From Phylloscopus collybita (taxonomy: Eukaryota > Chordata > Aves > Passeriformes > Phylloscopidae), in NCBI GenBank assembly GCA_027886175.1, contig JAJNNQ010000008.1, positions 7,443,001-7,507,000 on the forward strand: a stretch of DNA of 64,000 nt. The letters run 5' to 3'. The notes beneath the pieces are model-generated. The model was given only the letters and a program-made list of their open reading frames with translations. It ran no database searches and was not told the DNA's origin. Made by a program: the position numbers and the translations under genes. Positions within the stretch are counted from its first letter, which is position 1. The number at the start of each line of letters is the position of its first letter. Below, piece after piece: positions 33,400-47,030 of the stretch.

Positions 33400-36300
33400 A
33401 TTAGGTACAATTCTGTCATTCATACCTTGGTTATAATTCTGCTTCCATTCAGTAATTTTGTCAAGAGTGACATTTTTGTATTCCTTTACTAAATTGAGAT
33501 GGGAGGGATGTCTTTAAAGTTTCTTTACTTGCAGAGCTGCTTTTACCCTTCTTTGCCAGAGCACTGAGCCAAGTGCTCTGAGCACTTTGATCAGATTTAC
33601 ACAAAACCAATGTTGAGTATCTTGAAATATTTTTAGACTTGTAGTCTGTGTGTTCCTGTCATTGTTTGGGTAGCTTTTTGTGGGAAGAGAATTTCCTAGC
33701 ACAGGTATAATTGAGTGCCAGTATGTTAAACCTCTGGGAAAGAATCCAAGTTAGAATTGTTGTAAAATACTGCAAACTTTTTTAAGATGGCAACATACTG
33801 TATTCTCTCAGTATCCTGTTAGCTTAGAACTGTGCATACATTATTGACTTGTGTCATTGTAGTATAGGAGAAAGAGTAAATCCTTCTGCCATACCAGTGT
33901 TGCATCATAAGAGCACTGTGAGAGTAGCACCGTTTTCAGGGATGCAAAGATTGAACAGACTCTGATGTGATTCCATTACCACTCCATTTGTGGTTGATAT
34001 TGCAATATAATTCAAAACAATTTTAGGTCACCTGTGTGGCGTGTGGAAGTTGTGGCATTGTCAATTTGATTAATTACAAGTGTTAGTAATGGTTCTAGAA
34101 TTATTTTGATGTAATCTTATGGTCAACTGATTATCTCTCTCCAATTATCAGATGTAGTCACAGTGACAAGTAGATTTAACCAAAATGCTAATGCCCTTTA
34201 AATGCAGGTCTGTGCAATACCCCAATTTCTCAGTTGGGTGATGACATAACAAAATAATATCTGCCTTATTAGTGGCCCTAAGAAGCTGGTTTAATACAGG
34301 AAATCAGAGCATCATATAAAGATAACCGTGGGTGAGGTTTTTTTAGATCTTAAAGTTGGTGTAGGAAATTTAATGTTTGGGGTTTTTTTCCTGAATAGCA
34401 GATGAAACAAAATGGATACATTATTATTACACAAAACTACATTTATATCATGTTTTTTCTCTGCATAAAGGTTCTAAAATAAATTATTATGTGGTACTCA
34501 GTATTTCTCCAGGATGAGTGGTTATGCATATGCACAGGTAAAACCATGTTTCACACCTCTGTTAGAAAAAGACAATTTCATTGTAAGAAAGTGTTCAGAC
34601 TTGTTAGTACATAAAAAGTGGTAGTGTTCCTTTTTTGAGAAGTAAAAGTGGAGCAAACTGAACATAACTTATAAAAGAGTAGCAGGTCCATGTTGTGGGA
34701 AACCAAACTTACGAGTTTGCCATTTTAGAAAACTGGTCAACTGCAAAACAACAGACTAAAATAAACAGCCTTGCCTTATGAAAAAGAAACAAATGTGGAA
34801 TGTCAGTAAATGTCCTTTTCTGTGGTTTGGAGAATCGCTAAAATTGGTCTAATGCCAGGATAGAAAAGTGCTAGAAGTTTGAGAGTGCCTGAGCCGTTAA
34901 ACAGGATGTGCTATGGATGTTAATAGAATCTAGAGGATGTAAGTAATAAATTTAATATTGATTGAAATTATGAATTTAAAATTGATGCAATTCTCTCAGA
35001 ATCACGCCTTGGGTAACTAGTGCTTTGAAACTAGTCTGATTTTTATAGAGCTATACATTTGAATTTTTTCCTTGAAATGTTCTTTCAAATCAGCATAAAT
35101 TATTGCATGTAGCTTGAATGCCTTGATCTTTGGCTTCCTTAACAACAGGATACAGATAAATATATTTCCATAACAATTGTAGACAATGTTTAGTATCACT
35201 GCTACTTTCTGTTAGTGCTTCTTGATGCAAGAAGAAAATAAAATCAGTTGATATGACTTGAAAGGAGCTTTTGTTGTAATAATTGAAGAAAAATGTGCAC
35301 TAAGATGATGATCTAAGGAAAATTGACAGACAGTAAAAATGACATAGAGTAGGAGAATGCTATTTTGTAGTATTTTGAAGTTGTTCCTGGCCAGTCTTTC
35401 CAGTGATGCTGCTTGATAGACTTCAAGGAAACTATTTAACTGATGCAACACTGAATTCAGATTAGTATGTATTAAAACATCTAAAATGGATGCATGACAA
35501 CTGTCTAATAAACAACAGCTGTTAAATTTTTAGGTTTTCAAGCTTTAGTAATTTTCAAATTTAAGAGTCACAGCTTTCAGATTCTTTAATGTTACATAAG
35601 CTGGTCTATATATTAATGAGCTGTCTCATCTCCTTCAAACTGAGAAAAAATACAGTTCCATTAAAACCAGTGTTTAGGAATGCTGATATTTTATACATCT
35701 TAAATTTGCACTTTGTAATCTAGTGCTGATATAGAATTGTGAAATATAATATATTTAGTAATATATAATCCTCTGAATTGCAGTGTGTAGATGATTGGAT
35801 GCTAATGCAACGTGGATGATGTGAAGGCCGAGCACTAAGCACTCACTCCTTCCAGAGAAGGTAAACTGAAAACTCCTGTTTTATGTTTTAACATAAATAT
35901 TCATACAAGGATCAGATCTAGACATCCATGTCTCTTGGAGAATCTTGTGTAAAATTGGTTCTTTATTCACAGAATATTATTTCAAAGGCAACAGTAAAGT
36001 AATGCATCTCTACTTGCTGTTCTGCAGATCTCCTTTTCTAGGTTCTTCTAACCTTACCTTTGCTGAGGAGAGTCAGGCAGAGATTTGCCAGTAACTTGAA
36101 GATCCATGCAATTTGCTACAAGCTGCAATTTTCATATGTTGCTGCTACCTCTTCAGAGCTTTAGAGGTTTTTTTACATTTCTAACATCTTTTTCCTCAAT
36201 ATGACATGATAAAGATAGAAAGGTATTATAGACTTGAAATCGCTTCTACTCCTGACTGTTACTGTTTTGAGTCAATATTTGTCTTTATAGATATAAAAGT

Positions 36301-39300
36301 AAATGTTTTCTTGGCAATAGTTTGTAGAACTATTCAGTGCTGCCTTTCAGGTTATATTACTGATTAGCGAGAGATACATGAGACCACACTTGGAAAAATT
36401 TAACAATGGAAGGAAATGTCAGGATGTGAAAAACTGGCTGAAGATGACAGTTTATCAGAATGGAATATATGTTATCACTGACTTAAAAAAAAATCCCATA
36501 AATGTAACTTTGGGGGTGTTTTCTTCATCCTGTAGTACTTTGTGCCTTGTCCATATATAGTTTTGATCCTTCACCAGCTTATCTACCAGCCTGCTCAGAA
36601 ATATATAAGTAAGGCTTGTAGTACACAGAAAACACAACTTGTTCAAGTGTTGCCCTACCTATTCTGTGAAATACTTAAAACAGTTGCTTAAAATGGGTTT
36701 TACAAAATCTGTACTTCATGAGTCAATCTGTATTTCTGCCTATTGCCTTACACTTCTCACGCTTTCTTCCCAAATAAGAGAGCAGCTCTTTACAAAAGGG
36801 AATTAATTACTTTGTTTTAGATAAGTGAGTCCAGTGTACAAGTAACAGGTGTGTAAAATAGGGATAAACTGTTTGATTGTTGTATGAGAATTCTTTGGCA
36901 TAAGTGGAGGGAGAACAACCATTCAATTCCATCCATATCATATAAGCACTGAGTATGTGCAATATTAAATACTAAACCCCTGAATTATCAACAGAAGTAA
37001 CTTTCAAATATTTCAAGTATTTCAATTCCCTGGCATCCAAGAATGAATCAAGTATGTTATGCTACTTTTATGTGAATACAGTAATGTCAGAACATGGAGA
37101 AAATAATTTTAATGTAAAATGCTTACTATTAATTGTATGAAGCTGCAGCACAAAGAAGAAGAATTGGTCTAGAAATGCAATAGTTTGACAAAGATGAAAA
37201 GTAATGTGAAAGTGTAAAGTATTAGTACAGCTTGAGGAGAATTTACTTAATTCAGAAGTGGAAGTATTTGTGCCAACCCTTCATTGTCAGGATTGGGGGC
37301 AGAGGTAATCTTATTTTTTTGTGCCGTGTCAGATTTCCATATGCATGATTTTTGGGTGTAATCCCTGCATGTTGCTTATTAAGAAACTGATGGAAAAATC
37401 TGCTCCATAAAATTCCCTTGATGGAGCAGGACGCTGGACTAGGGTTCCAAAAGCATTTGACAACCCCACCTGCTCCCAGCTTTATTGTAGTTTGTTTCAG
37501 ACATGACCATATAAGTATTTTGTGCTGTTTGTTTCAGTGCTTTCAGGTATATATAAAAAAGAGTATTTATATGGAATGTGTGCGTATTCACATGTACGTG
37601 TGATGTACGAAATATAAAAATGGAATAAAAATTAGGTACTCTTATATATATGTTATTTGATATCCTGAGAAATATTCTTTTTATTAAAGTGGATAGGATA
37701 ACATCTTAAGGTCATGTATGCATGGCCAAACGTGATCCTGCTGTTTACAATACATTACCATTTCTGGAATTCTAGTAAGTTAGAATTAAGTTAATCAAAG
37801 TTTTAATTTTTTTGTTGGTTGCTATGTTCATATAATTTAGTCTGTGAATGCCAATTATGTAAACTTCTGTGTAAATAACCATTTTAAAAAATGCAGTACT
37901 TAAACCTTAATTTTTTCTTCTGATATGAACATTAATAGAATACTTTGTGTGACCTACCCCTATTACTTTGTACAGAGTAACAGTAGTTTTAACCTAGATT
38001 ATTAGTAAATAGTAATTTACCTGATGTAGGTCATGCATGTAGTGATCTTATTCAAAAATTTCATAAGGTCTTTGATTGGTGAGGGCATTGAAGAGAAGTC
38101 ACAAACTCTAATAAACCAAGTTTCTTTGCTCTAAACTGAAAGATTGTAGTTGTGTGACAGGTTTTCAGATAAAAAGCAAGTGACTGGAGTGTATATAAAC
38201 CAGTAATATAAATGTAGACTCTTTACTATAATATACTCTGGCCAAGGAGTCTAAAAGTTTTAAGAGAAGCAAAGAAATTAGTGGAAGCAAATGTGCTTGT
38301 GGTTATTTCTGCATTAGGGTTGATGTAAAACTCCAGTTTTCCTGAGAGTTTGGAAAAGTTTCTAATTGTGTAAAGTGTCTTCACTTGAGGTTTTGACAGA
38401 GATCACTATCTGCTACCTGTAGATCTGGAGGGAACCTTTAGCATCTCTGGGCAGTGCTTTTCCTGGGCATTCAAAGGCAAATGGGATAATGATCATGCAT
38501 CTTATCCAGGGGAATTAGAGTCTTCAAAGTTAGAAATTTGGATTAATAAGTGAACTCTAATCCTCCTTTTCATACCATCATGCAGGTATGACATCATCCT
38601 CTTTTCATAGCAGTCTTGTGGTTTTGGCTGGTTCCAGCATCACTTTCCCTGACAGCACAGGCAATCCTCCCTAAGGAATAACTGATTTTGACCCAGGTAC
38701 TTCATAAACCTCACTTAGACAAAGCCAAAACATCACTTTATATCTGGCCTTTGAAATATGGTGCATGAATGTGTGGCTGATTGTTGTGCACTGATTTTCT
38801 TGAGTGAGCATTTTTAGTTGCAATTTGTGTATTTTCTCCTGATGCAGTTCCCAAAGAACTTAATGGGCCCTTACTGACTAAACTAAGTGCAGGTTTTGCA
38901 AGCATCTGTCATAAGATGATGATCCTGTAATTCTTAGAAAATGCCAGAGCCTGCAATTTCAAACAGGATACAAAAATCTCATAAAGGACTAACAATCCAA
39001 CACTACACCTTGTAAACCATTCTTAGTTAATCATTGTTAGTGGGAGTAAATTATGAAATTAGGAAGCATGTCTCTAAATGTGTCCTGCTTATTTGTTTGA
39101 ATTTTGTAGAGTATGTGGATTTAATATACAAATACTATAGAAATAGATGTAAAATTACAATAATGTCTCTGTGTAATAATTTTCACCCATCAGAATCCCC
39201 AAGCATTTGGAAATGTTGTGGAAATCACCATGAGACTATTTCATTCTTATTGAAAACCAGCAATTATGCATAGATGGCTTGGTTCTGAATAGGATCAGAC

Positions 39301-41030
39301 TGTAGTGTCACCTGATCTTATGTTCTGAATTCTGCTAAATTGCTTTGGCTTTTGGATTTACAGTGATTTCTATTTTGTTCTAATATGCACGTTATTCTTG
39401 ACTTTGACCATGGAGATGACTTTTCTAGTGTAGCATACTTTTATCAATCCAATTTATTGTGAAGAGAGTTTCATCATTAGGAAGGTGTGACAAGCAAGTG
39501 TATATTTCTTCCTCTATTTTTCCCTATAGAGGAAAGCTAAGCATGTGACTTGTTTGGGTTTGTTTTTTTAATATAACAGTGAACTCTAGTTTATTTAGAC
39601 CTACGTTATCCAAATGCAGGTAAAGTAACATAATTTTGAGGCCTAGACAAAGAAGGACAACATCCTTCTGTCTTGAGCTGTTACTGCATCAGCCTTTCTC
39701 TCCCATACCCGAACCCTGCTTGTGCTCCAGAAGGAAATGATGAGACACAAATGTTCATGTTCCTGTTCCCTTCCCTTTACCCTTCCAGCTGCCTCTTTCA
39801 TATGGAGAATGAGCCTTAAGAAAAATCTCTGAAGCTTGAGGTCCCACCCTGCCATCCTCTGTGCTTGTAATTCATCACTTTCTTTCTGTTCCCCCCAAAG
39901 GAACCTTAGAGTAGATAGAAACAAGGGTTGTTTAAGGATGGGCTTTAAATAAGTTTGTGACTGATAATTTTCAGTGTAGTCACATCCCAAGTACTTAATT
40001 TTGGCAGATGTCCTGCCTTTTGAAGATCAGAGCCCCTGCATTTGAAAGACCCCCCAACAACTACCATGGCTATCTGTATTTCTCGTCTGTGATGCTTTTG
40101 TGCATACTTTGGTGCATATGGACCTTTGGAACCTCAGGTTTATCAGCAAGGTGAAGCCCCAGCTGAGCTGGTTGAGTAGTCCTGCTTCAGGGAGAAGGTT
40201 AAACTGTGTGAGCTGCAGTCCTATGTCCCAAGCAGAGCTTCTAAACTTCCTTTTATATAGCAAGGTACTTCTACCTTCCCCTGTCCTAGAGGTGATTTTT
40301 CACTTGTAGGAAAAACTGTGGTACCTGAACTTTTGCTTCTGAATGTCCTAGAAGTTAAGTGGTTAGAAAGGTGACTTAGGATTTTTAAAATGTAATCAGG
40401 GACTCAAGGAAAGAAGCAGCTGGTGACACAGTGGGTTTGCAAAACAGATAAGCCTCAGGGTCTATAACCAAGATGCTTTGGAGAAATTGAAGCCATATCT
40501 CAATGAACACCTCTGTGCCTCTCAGATCAACCCAATTCCCCACTGATGGTTCTGTGCTTGTATTTCATAACTTTACCCTCTTCTCAGATGGAAGATGAGT
40601 GCAATAGATGGTGCTTCTGTATAATGCACCTACTTTGATAGTGATTATTAGAAGCTTCCAGATTTTAGTTTTGCTTTCATCTTCAGGGCCTAAGTAATTT
40701 GAAACTGCACTTTTAAATTCTGCATGCAACCATTATATTTATTATCATGATAATTTTCTTGGAACAGTCTGTTTGCACTTGATTGTACCACAGTTAATGT
40801 ACTAAACAAGTTTATCAGAGTGGCCTGGCTTCTTGATGGATATAACCTTGGATGGTTCCAAGGAGAAATATTTCCTTCAAGTCCTGAAAAGTGAGTTGTT
40901 GCAAATTTGGCACCCTGTTTTATACAGTTTGTTTTTATGGGAGTAATTTGTGTAATTTGCTCCTATTCCTTTATTATTAATTTCTAAATATATATATTTT
41001 TTTTCTCTTGTCACTTTTTTTTTCCCCTGA
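33400..41030. other. Non-coding AT-rich sequence
   Basis: No gene or recognisable repeat. The 115-codon minus frame at 39643-39990 lies in a somewhat GC-richer patch and has no splice context or motif. Simple TA-rich tracts occur near 40990. Confidence 0.5.
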
Positions 41031-41034
41031 ACAG

Positions 41035-41129
41035 TCAGCACCTCTACTAAGCTCTGTGGTCACAAGAAACGGTTGCTTCAGGCAATGTGGATTTAGCTGT
41101 GTCCTCCCTTCTATTCAAGGGCTGCACAG
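41035..41129 (+). CDS. Candidate internal exon (95 bp)
   Basis: A very strong acceptor (CTTGTCACTTTTTTTTTCCCCTGAACAG, AG at 41033-41034) and a good donor (GCACAG|GTGAAAC, GT at 41130-41131) bound 95 bp. Only frame 1 is open across the whole segment (starting SAPLLSSVVTRNGCFRQCGF), ending with two bases of a split codon. The residues are not recognisable. The splice pair is among the best on the plus strand, so an exon is plausible; it may be non-coding. No phase partner was established. Confidence 0.27.
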
Positions 41130-41139
41130 GTGAAACTCC

Positions 41140-44100
41140 CTGAGCTGTGCCCAGCAAGCTGAATGTGAGTTTTGGTGTGAAGAGGATGGATTGTGCAGGG
41201 CAAGGTCACAGGATGTAACACAGCTACTGCAGACAGGATTTCTGCTGGAACAAGGGCAATTGGTTATTGCCAACCAAACTGGAAAAAAAAATCATTAAAA
41301 TGTAAAAATTTCTTATTACAATATTCTTAGTCTTCTTATTACAGTATTTTCACGCACTCTGTGTGTTTAACCAAATAACTTAAATCCCAGAACCACCCAG
41401 CAGATGGCAGTTTGATCAAATGTGTGTTTATTTGATTTACATAGGACTCTTTAAATATTTAACCAAATTCAGTGGAATTCTGTTCATCAAATCACATGCT
41501 TACAGTATTTTCAGTACATTGAAATGCATTAAAATAGTAGTCTAGCTTTCTATAGTGCTTGTTTATGTAAAATCTGATGTTTTGAGTCTTGACTTAAAAC
41601 CTGCAAAATTCGGATGAAACTTTGCCAGCTCTTGCAGTAAACAGGGAGCCTAAAATAATTTTTAAAAACATTGAAACAACAAGCAGAAATTTAATGTTGT
41701 GTTTTACTTGATATTTGTGAACAATGTATTTTTGTACAAAAGCCTGTCTTTATTTGGGACAGCTGGGAAGTGATGTGTGAGGGGTTCATTCTTGCATATA
41801 TAGAAATAGCTGCATGTGAAGTACAAATGATGGTATTAAAGCACTAAGCTGGCCCATGCCTATACCTCTCTGGTTTACTGTGAAGAGAATTTTTTATACC
41901 ATTCTATTATAGTTGAACTGAGGTGAGTGTAATACACACACTTAACCTTTAAAATACAAAAAAATTCTACTGGAACATGCAGTTAAATACTGCAGCAGAA
42001 TTCTGCAGGTGTGGGTTATTATGGCTCTGCTGTTTGTTATTGTTATTACTTAATGTTTTTATATCCATCATTTCTCACTTATTCAAGAACAAACTAGAAA
42101 TAACCCTTGCTCTTGTGCCTCTTGTCAGGGTACATGTGAATGTCTGTGTACGTAAACCTCATGTGATAGCACTTCCTGGTCACAGTAGACAGTTCTACAG
42201 TACTAATTGTCATAATATGGTAGTTACTGAAGACACGTAAAAGAAAATTATGAAGAAACTTAATGAGACAGGGAGGCTGTGTAACCTCACTAAAATGCAA
42301 TCTGTAGTAATTATTGCAAAAGCAGTGCAGGGTAATTGCTAGGCAAAGACTATGAAAACAATTATTTTTTTTCCCCTGAAAGCCTCCTTAGTTAACTGCA
42401 GTTTTAGAATAAATCAAAATAGTTGATTCCTAAATCATGGGATTCCTAAATAAGTGGATTTTATTTTGGCCAAACTGTTTCCTAATTTTTAGCAACATTT
42501 CTTTTCACATGGGAGCATTTCAAATTCTGAAAGTTTCTTGTTTCTCTGTAAATGTCTATGAAGCTGAATTTTGGCCTTTAGAATGTGACTTTAGTCTATT
42601 TGCTTGGGTTCTGTGTTTGTTTGCATTAAACCCTTTATTTAAATATTTTACTTACTTAAATATTTATTTGAAGTGATGTAGTGACTTAAATTATAGAATC
42701 ATGAGGACCCCTTAAACAGAAACAGATTGCACCTCTTCATCTGAAGGGGAAATAGAGCACTCTGTAATGGCTGTGATATTCACCCAGATTAGAAATGTTC
42801 AATTAGTGGTTCAACAAACAAATTATCACCAAAGAGAACATAATAGAGATGGATTGGATTGGGTTTTTATTCTGTTTTTGTTAGCATGCTATTTCCGCAG
42901 TACGATTACTGCCTAGGTCAGAAGTTGCTCTCTACGTTTCTGCTGGTTTTTTCTAGACCTGACCCAGCCACAGTTTCCAGTTCTCAGTTAGGCCACTAAA
43001 TAAAATGCACTTAAAGAAAACATGCAGATTTTTTTTTAATACCTAATCTTAGCAGTTCTTGGTTCTGCAAAGAAGATTCAAAGGATATCTCCCCTATCGT
43101 AGGAACCCTTGGAAGTGCTGCATTTTTGATGGGAGTTCTTCAGTCTGTGTGAAGAGAATTAAAATCTTCTCAAAGTGAAAAGGAATATGTTACTTGTGTT
43201 AACAGAATCCTAGACTGAATCAATATTATCTGATCTGTTGCAGATTAGTTCTTTCCTTTGGCACAAGAGGTGTTAATACCTATTATGCAAGTCCTAGGCT
43301 ATTGCACAGCCTTTGTGTTTTCTGTTAGTCCTGCTCATTTTTAGGGCATGGAAAGGAAAAGTTTGATCACTGGAATACACACAGTAAAGTAATATGATCA
43401 GACTCAAGCTTGACACACTGAGTAATCTGTGATATGCTAACATTTCAGTATCATGTTAGTATTGCATTAGACTAATATGACACTAATACAAAATGACAGG
43501 AAAAATGACTAATACAGTAAGACTTTCATATATTACTTTAGGGCTGCCATATCTGTCCTTTTTAATTCACCTGAAACCCTGTTTAAATGCAGAATGAGAG
43601 CTGCATCTAGAGCATAGCTGGGGAAAAAAACCATTTTAGGAAGAAGGCCATTTCAAATATTGTGTAACAACTAAGATGGAAATAATCTTACAACACTCGT
43701 GCTTTACTTACTGAGAATGACATCAATTTTTCCAAAAGGATGCAATGTGGTGGTGAACCGTAATAATTTATTTGAGCAGTTTAGTGTTGATTGAACAGAG
43801 TTTTGTCTATTTAAAATTGATGACAAATTGTAATTTCAATGGAAGGGACCAGAATGCTGTGAGGTGTCTCGAAAGTCAGTCATGAAGGATTGGTTCTAAC
43901 AATGAGGGTGTTTTTGCAGACTTTCTTGACTAATCCTTCAAGCTTCCTAAATTCCAAAATAAATGGGATGAATAAAAGTAGCTGTACTTTGAAGTGTGCC
44001 AAATTTCTGATTGTAGATAGTGCATGCAGCTTTTATGGTGAACAAGATAACCCTTTTCCCAGCTGGCCACACTCACTTTTAACTGTCCTGCAGAACTGCA

Positions 44101-44730
44101 GCTTTGTCTGGTTTCACATTTAATGTGGGTTGCTTCAAGCAACTGATGTTACTGACTTCACTGCTCATCCTCTGTTCTTATTGCAAGAATGGAATGGGAA
44201 CATAAATTCAGCAGCTTAAGTTCTAGGCTGGGCTCTTAAGTCATGTTCAGCTTGTTGTGTATGTGGATGTATGTCTGAGTAATTAAATAATGAGCTGAAG
44301 TGGACTCAAACATTTTTTACACGAGTTTTGTCAACTGAGACCAAAAGATGCTTCCATTTATGGAGTTTATAGGCATAGTTATAGATTCTGAAGTAGTAGG
44401 CACAGTTTTGGAAATTAAAGGAAGTAGTGATGGATTACTTTACTGCCAGGTTTTAATCAAACCCACAGCACTACTTTAATGTATTTCTCACTTCTTAGGG
44501 ATGAGAGTAAAATACAATGTGGGTTTTGATGTTGTACCTGCTGCTAAGTAGCTCTTAAAGTACATTGAATAGCATTGGATGTGTGAATTGTTGGCGAGCT
44601 CATCGGCTTGGAGAGCTTATGTGGAACCTTGCCATGCTTAATGTGCTGGACAGTTCAAAGCTCAGCAAGCTCAAGATTTAGAACAGGTGTTTGTCTAAGC
44701 TTCTGTTCAAGTTTTGAAATGAAAGAAACT
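41140..44730. other. Non-coding AT-rich sequence
   Basis: No gene or known repeat was recognised. Short open frames on both strands lack splice context. Confidence 0.5.
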
Positions 44731-44734
44731 CTGC

Positions 44735-44912
44735 AGTGTCCCCAGGCAATATCTTCCAGTCTCTGTTAATAGAAGGGGTTTTGTTTGTGTTTAAGCCGAA
44801 TCTTTCTCATTGTAATTTAAACCCATTACTAGTCATGTTCACGACAGGCATGGAGAACAGATTATCTTCTTTGTAAAGCAGTAGGGGGTTATAAATGTGT
44901 CCCGTTTTTTAC
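44735..44912 (-). mobile_element. Old CR1-like LINE 3' fragment
   Basis: The plus strand reads CCAGGCAATATCTTCCAGTC, then GAATCTTTCTCATTGTAATTTAAACCCATTACTAGTCATG, GGCATGGAGAACAGATTATC and TTATAAATGTGTCCC. This order matches the reverse complement of older CR1 subfamilies shared by birds and other reptiles, with the ATTTAAACCCATTACT block well kept. The sense strand is minus. It is more diverged than the other CR1 copies here, implying an older insertion. Confidence 0.65.
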
Positions 44913-46263
44913 AGAAACTTCAGGTGAGAGTTTGAGAACCCTGCAGTCCCATTCTTGCATACTGTCTATGTGAAACTACAGGGAAGTCTCTTTCTGCTGC
45001 TCTCATCAGTATGTAAACGATGATTCCCTACCCAGCATGAAGATACTCATGAGACAGTGGTGAAAATTAATGTGCATTATCACCGCTAGCATTTTAACAG
45101 GGGGCTCCCCATAGCTGTTTCTTAGCCTGACAATGTTTCTCAAGGATAGGAAGACCAGAAAATGGAAATGAAGGGTTTTTCTAATCTTCCCAGTTGAGTA
45201 ATTTGTCACCAATGAGTAACATCACAAAAAAGTTATTTTGAGCTAGATATTAGAATATCTTTGTTGACACTTGATTTAAAACCAGCAGAAGTAGAAACTA
45301 TTTTTTTCCACAGAGCATGCATTGGATGGTGTGATAGCATAGACTTGCAGCTACATTATATAGTATTCTGTAGGACAGAGCAAGCTGTAAGCCTTGTAAA
45401 AGAAGTTTTTTGTGTCCAAAGCTGTAAGTTTTTAACAAGATATCAGGTGCTTTCAAGTTTTCTAGAAGTCATTCAGTCATTCTGAAATTACTGCCAAGCT
45501 AGAGTGTCTTCAGCCTTCCTGCTATTTCATGTACATATAACACTGAAAAGGCATATAAGAAACCCTGGAGTTTCTGCATCACATACATGTTCTATATCCT
45601 GTGTTAGTCATAAGGACACAATAGGATGATTTCCAGGAAAGCCAGTGATAGAGCTGGAGTCAGGAATTAATGGGGAGCACCACTAAAGAGCAACGTGTGA
45701 GTTTTGGTGTTTTCATGCTGATTGTGCAGGATGTGACCTAAATGTTATTAACTCATTAAGAGACCTACAACATGTAGGGGCAATGGCTCTGCTCAGGCTT
45801 CCCATTGTTCAGCTGCCTTTGCAGAAGTCAGGGGAACAAGGCTCATTAAAGTATTGAAGACAGAGGGGGGTTCATGAGAAGATATTTCATTCCTAGACTT
45901 TTCCTCCAAAACTGAGAGCTGCAAATACTGGATTGTTAGAAAAAAACTCTTTAGATGGTTGATGGTTTCTCAGCAATTCCAGATTGCTCATCTTCTGTCT
46001 ATCGACGAGAAAGAATAACAATGTTGTACTATCCTGCTTCTGTTCAGAGCCCTAAAGAGAGTAGTTGGAGTTTTTGAAGTGCTCGTCTTGATGATGTTAT
46101 CAAGATGGAACTACTTTAAAATAAAATTTAAAAGAAAGTGTTCTGTATACTTCAGCTTTTACCCTTCCAATTTTTGTATTCATTCTCTGGGTTAGTGCTG
46201 TACTGGAGATTTATTTGACTTCAATATAGAGAACTTTTGAACACTTGTCACAGGGAAGGAGAA

Positions 46264-46284
46264 AAGGATCTTAGCAAGATCCTT
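46264..46284. repeat. Perfect 9-bp inverted repeat
   Basis: AAGGATCTT (46264-46272) pairs with AAGATCCTT (46276-46284) across AGC. Further GATCT/GGATCTT motifs follow at about 46290-46306, so the block may come from short-unit duplication. Confidence 0.75.
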
Positions 46285-47013
46285 ATTTGGATCTTATTTA
46301 GATCTGGCTTCTATTACAAGCTGCTAAAATACTTTCTCAAAGTTTTATTCATGTAATTTCATTTTATTTCTTTACTTATTCATTTATTTTTAATTGTCTT
46401 CTTACTTTTAGTCCAAACATTTTGCTTGGTATCTGAAAACTCAGCTTGGATTTGATAAAAAAGTATTGCAATATAAGTTACTTAAAGGTTATTGTGGTCA
46501 TCTCATTCTATGCCCAGAAGAAAGGGTTAAGAAGTACTGAATTACTGGGTGGCTGCTGATTGCTGGTACAAACCAGATGATGTGCTGAATTTGACAGCAG
46601 ATTTCAGAAATTCTTCGCCCTTTTACACACTCTGTCAATTTAAAGTTACTAAAACTAAGTCAGTGCTGGTTCATGATCCTTATGACTGTTTGTTGCTAGG
46701 TGATTTGCATATGTTGATTTGTTATTTATCTGAAAATTAGTATTTTCTTAGACAAAAAAGACCTTTAAAACTCTGCTTTATGCGTTCTTGAAAGTCTTCT
46801 TACGTGTACATTTACACTGACTAGTGTGACACATTGACAGTTAATGATTGATGTCCCTAACTTATTAATTTCCTTGCTTTAAGTAGAAAATGGTTTAAAG
46901 ATGTGCTAGTTTCATGTGTTGTAACTCAGCAACCTCAAAAAATTGTTGAAATGTGTTTGTTTATAGAACTTCTTCTGTATGTGACACATGAAAAAAGTAG
47001 TTGAGAGAGATAT

Positions 47014-47030
47014 GGGGGGCGGGGGGGGGG
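47014..47030 (+). repeat. Interrupted G run (G6-C-G10)
   Basis: Six G, one C and ten G lie in AT-rich DNA, capable of forming a G-quadruplex. It is followed by TGAATTCGG and a T run. Confidence 0.85.

Noticed and set aside
42690..42712. ATAGAATCATGAGGACCCC resembling a CR1 tail
   Set aside because: Only about 12 bases match and no CR1 body follows on either side.
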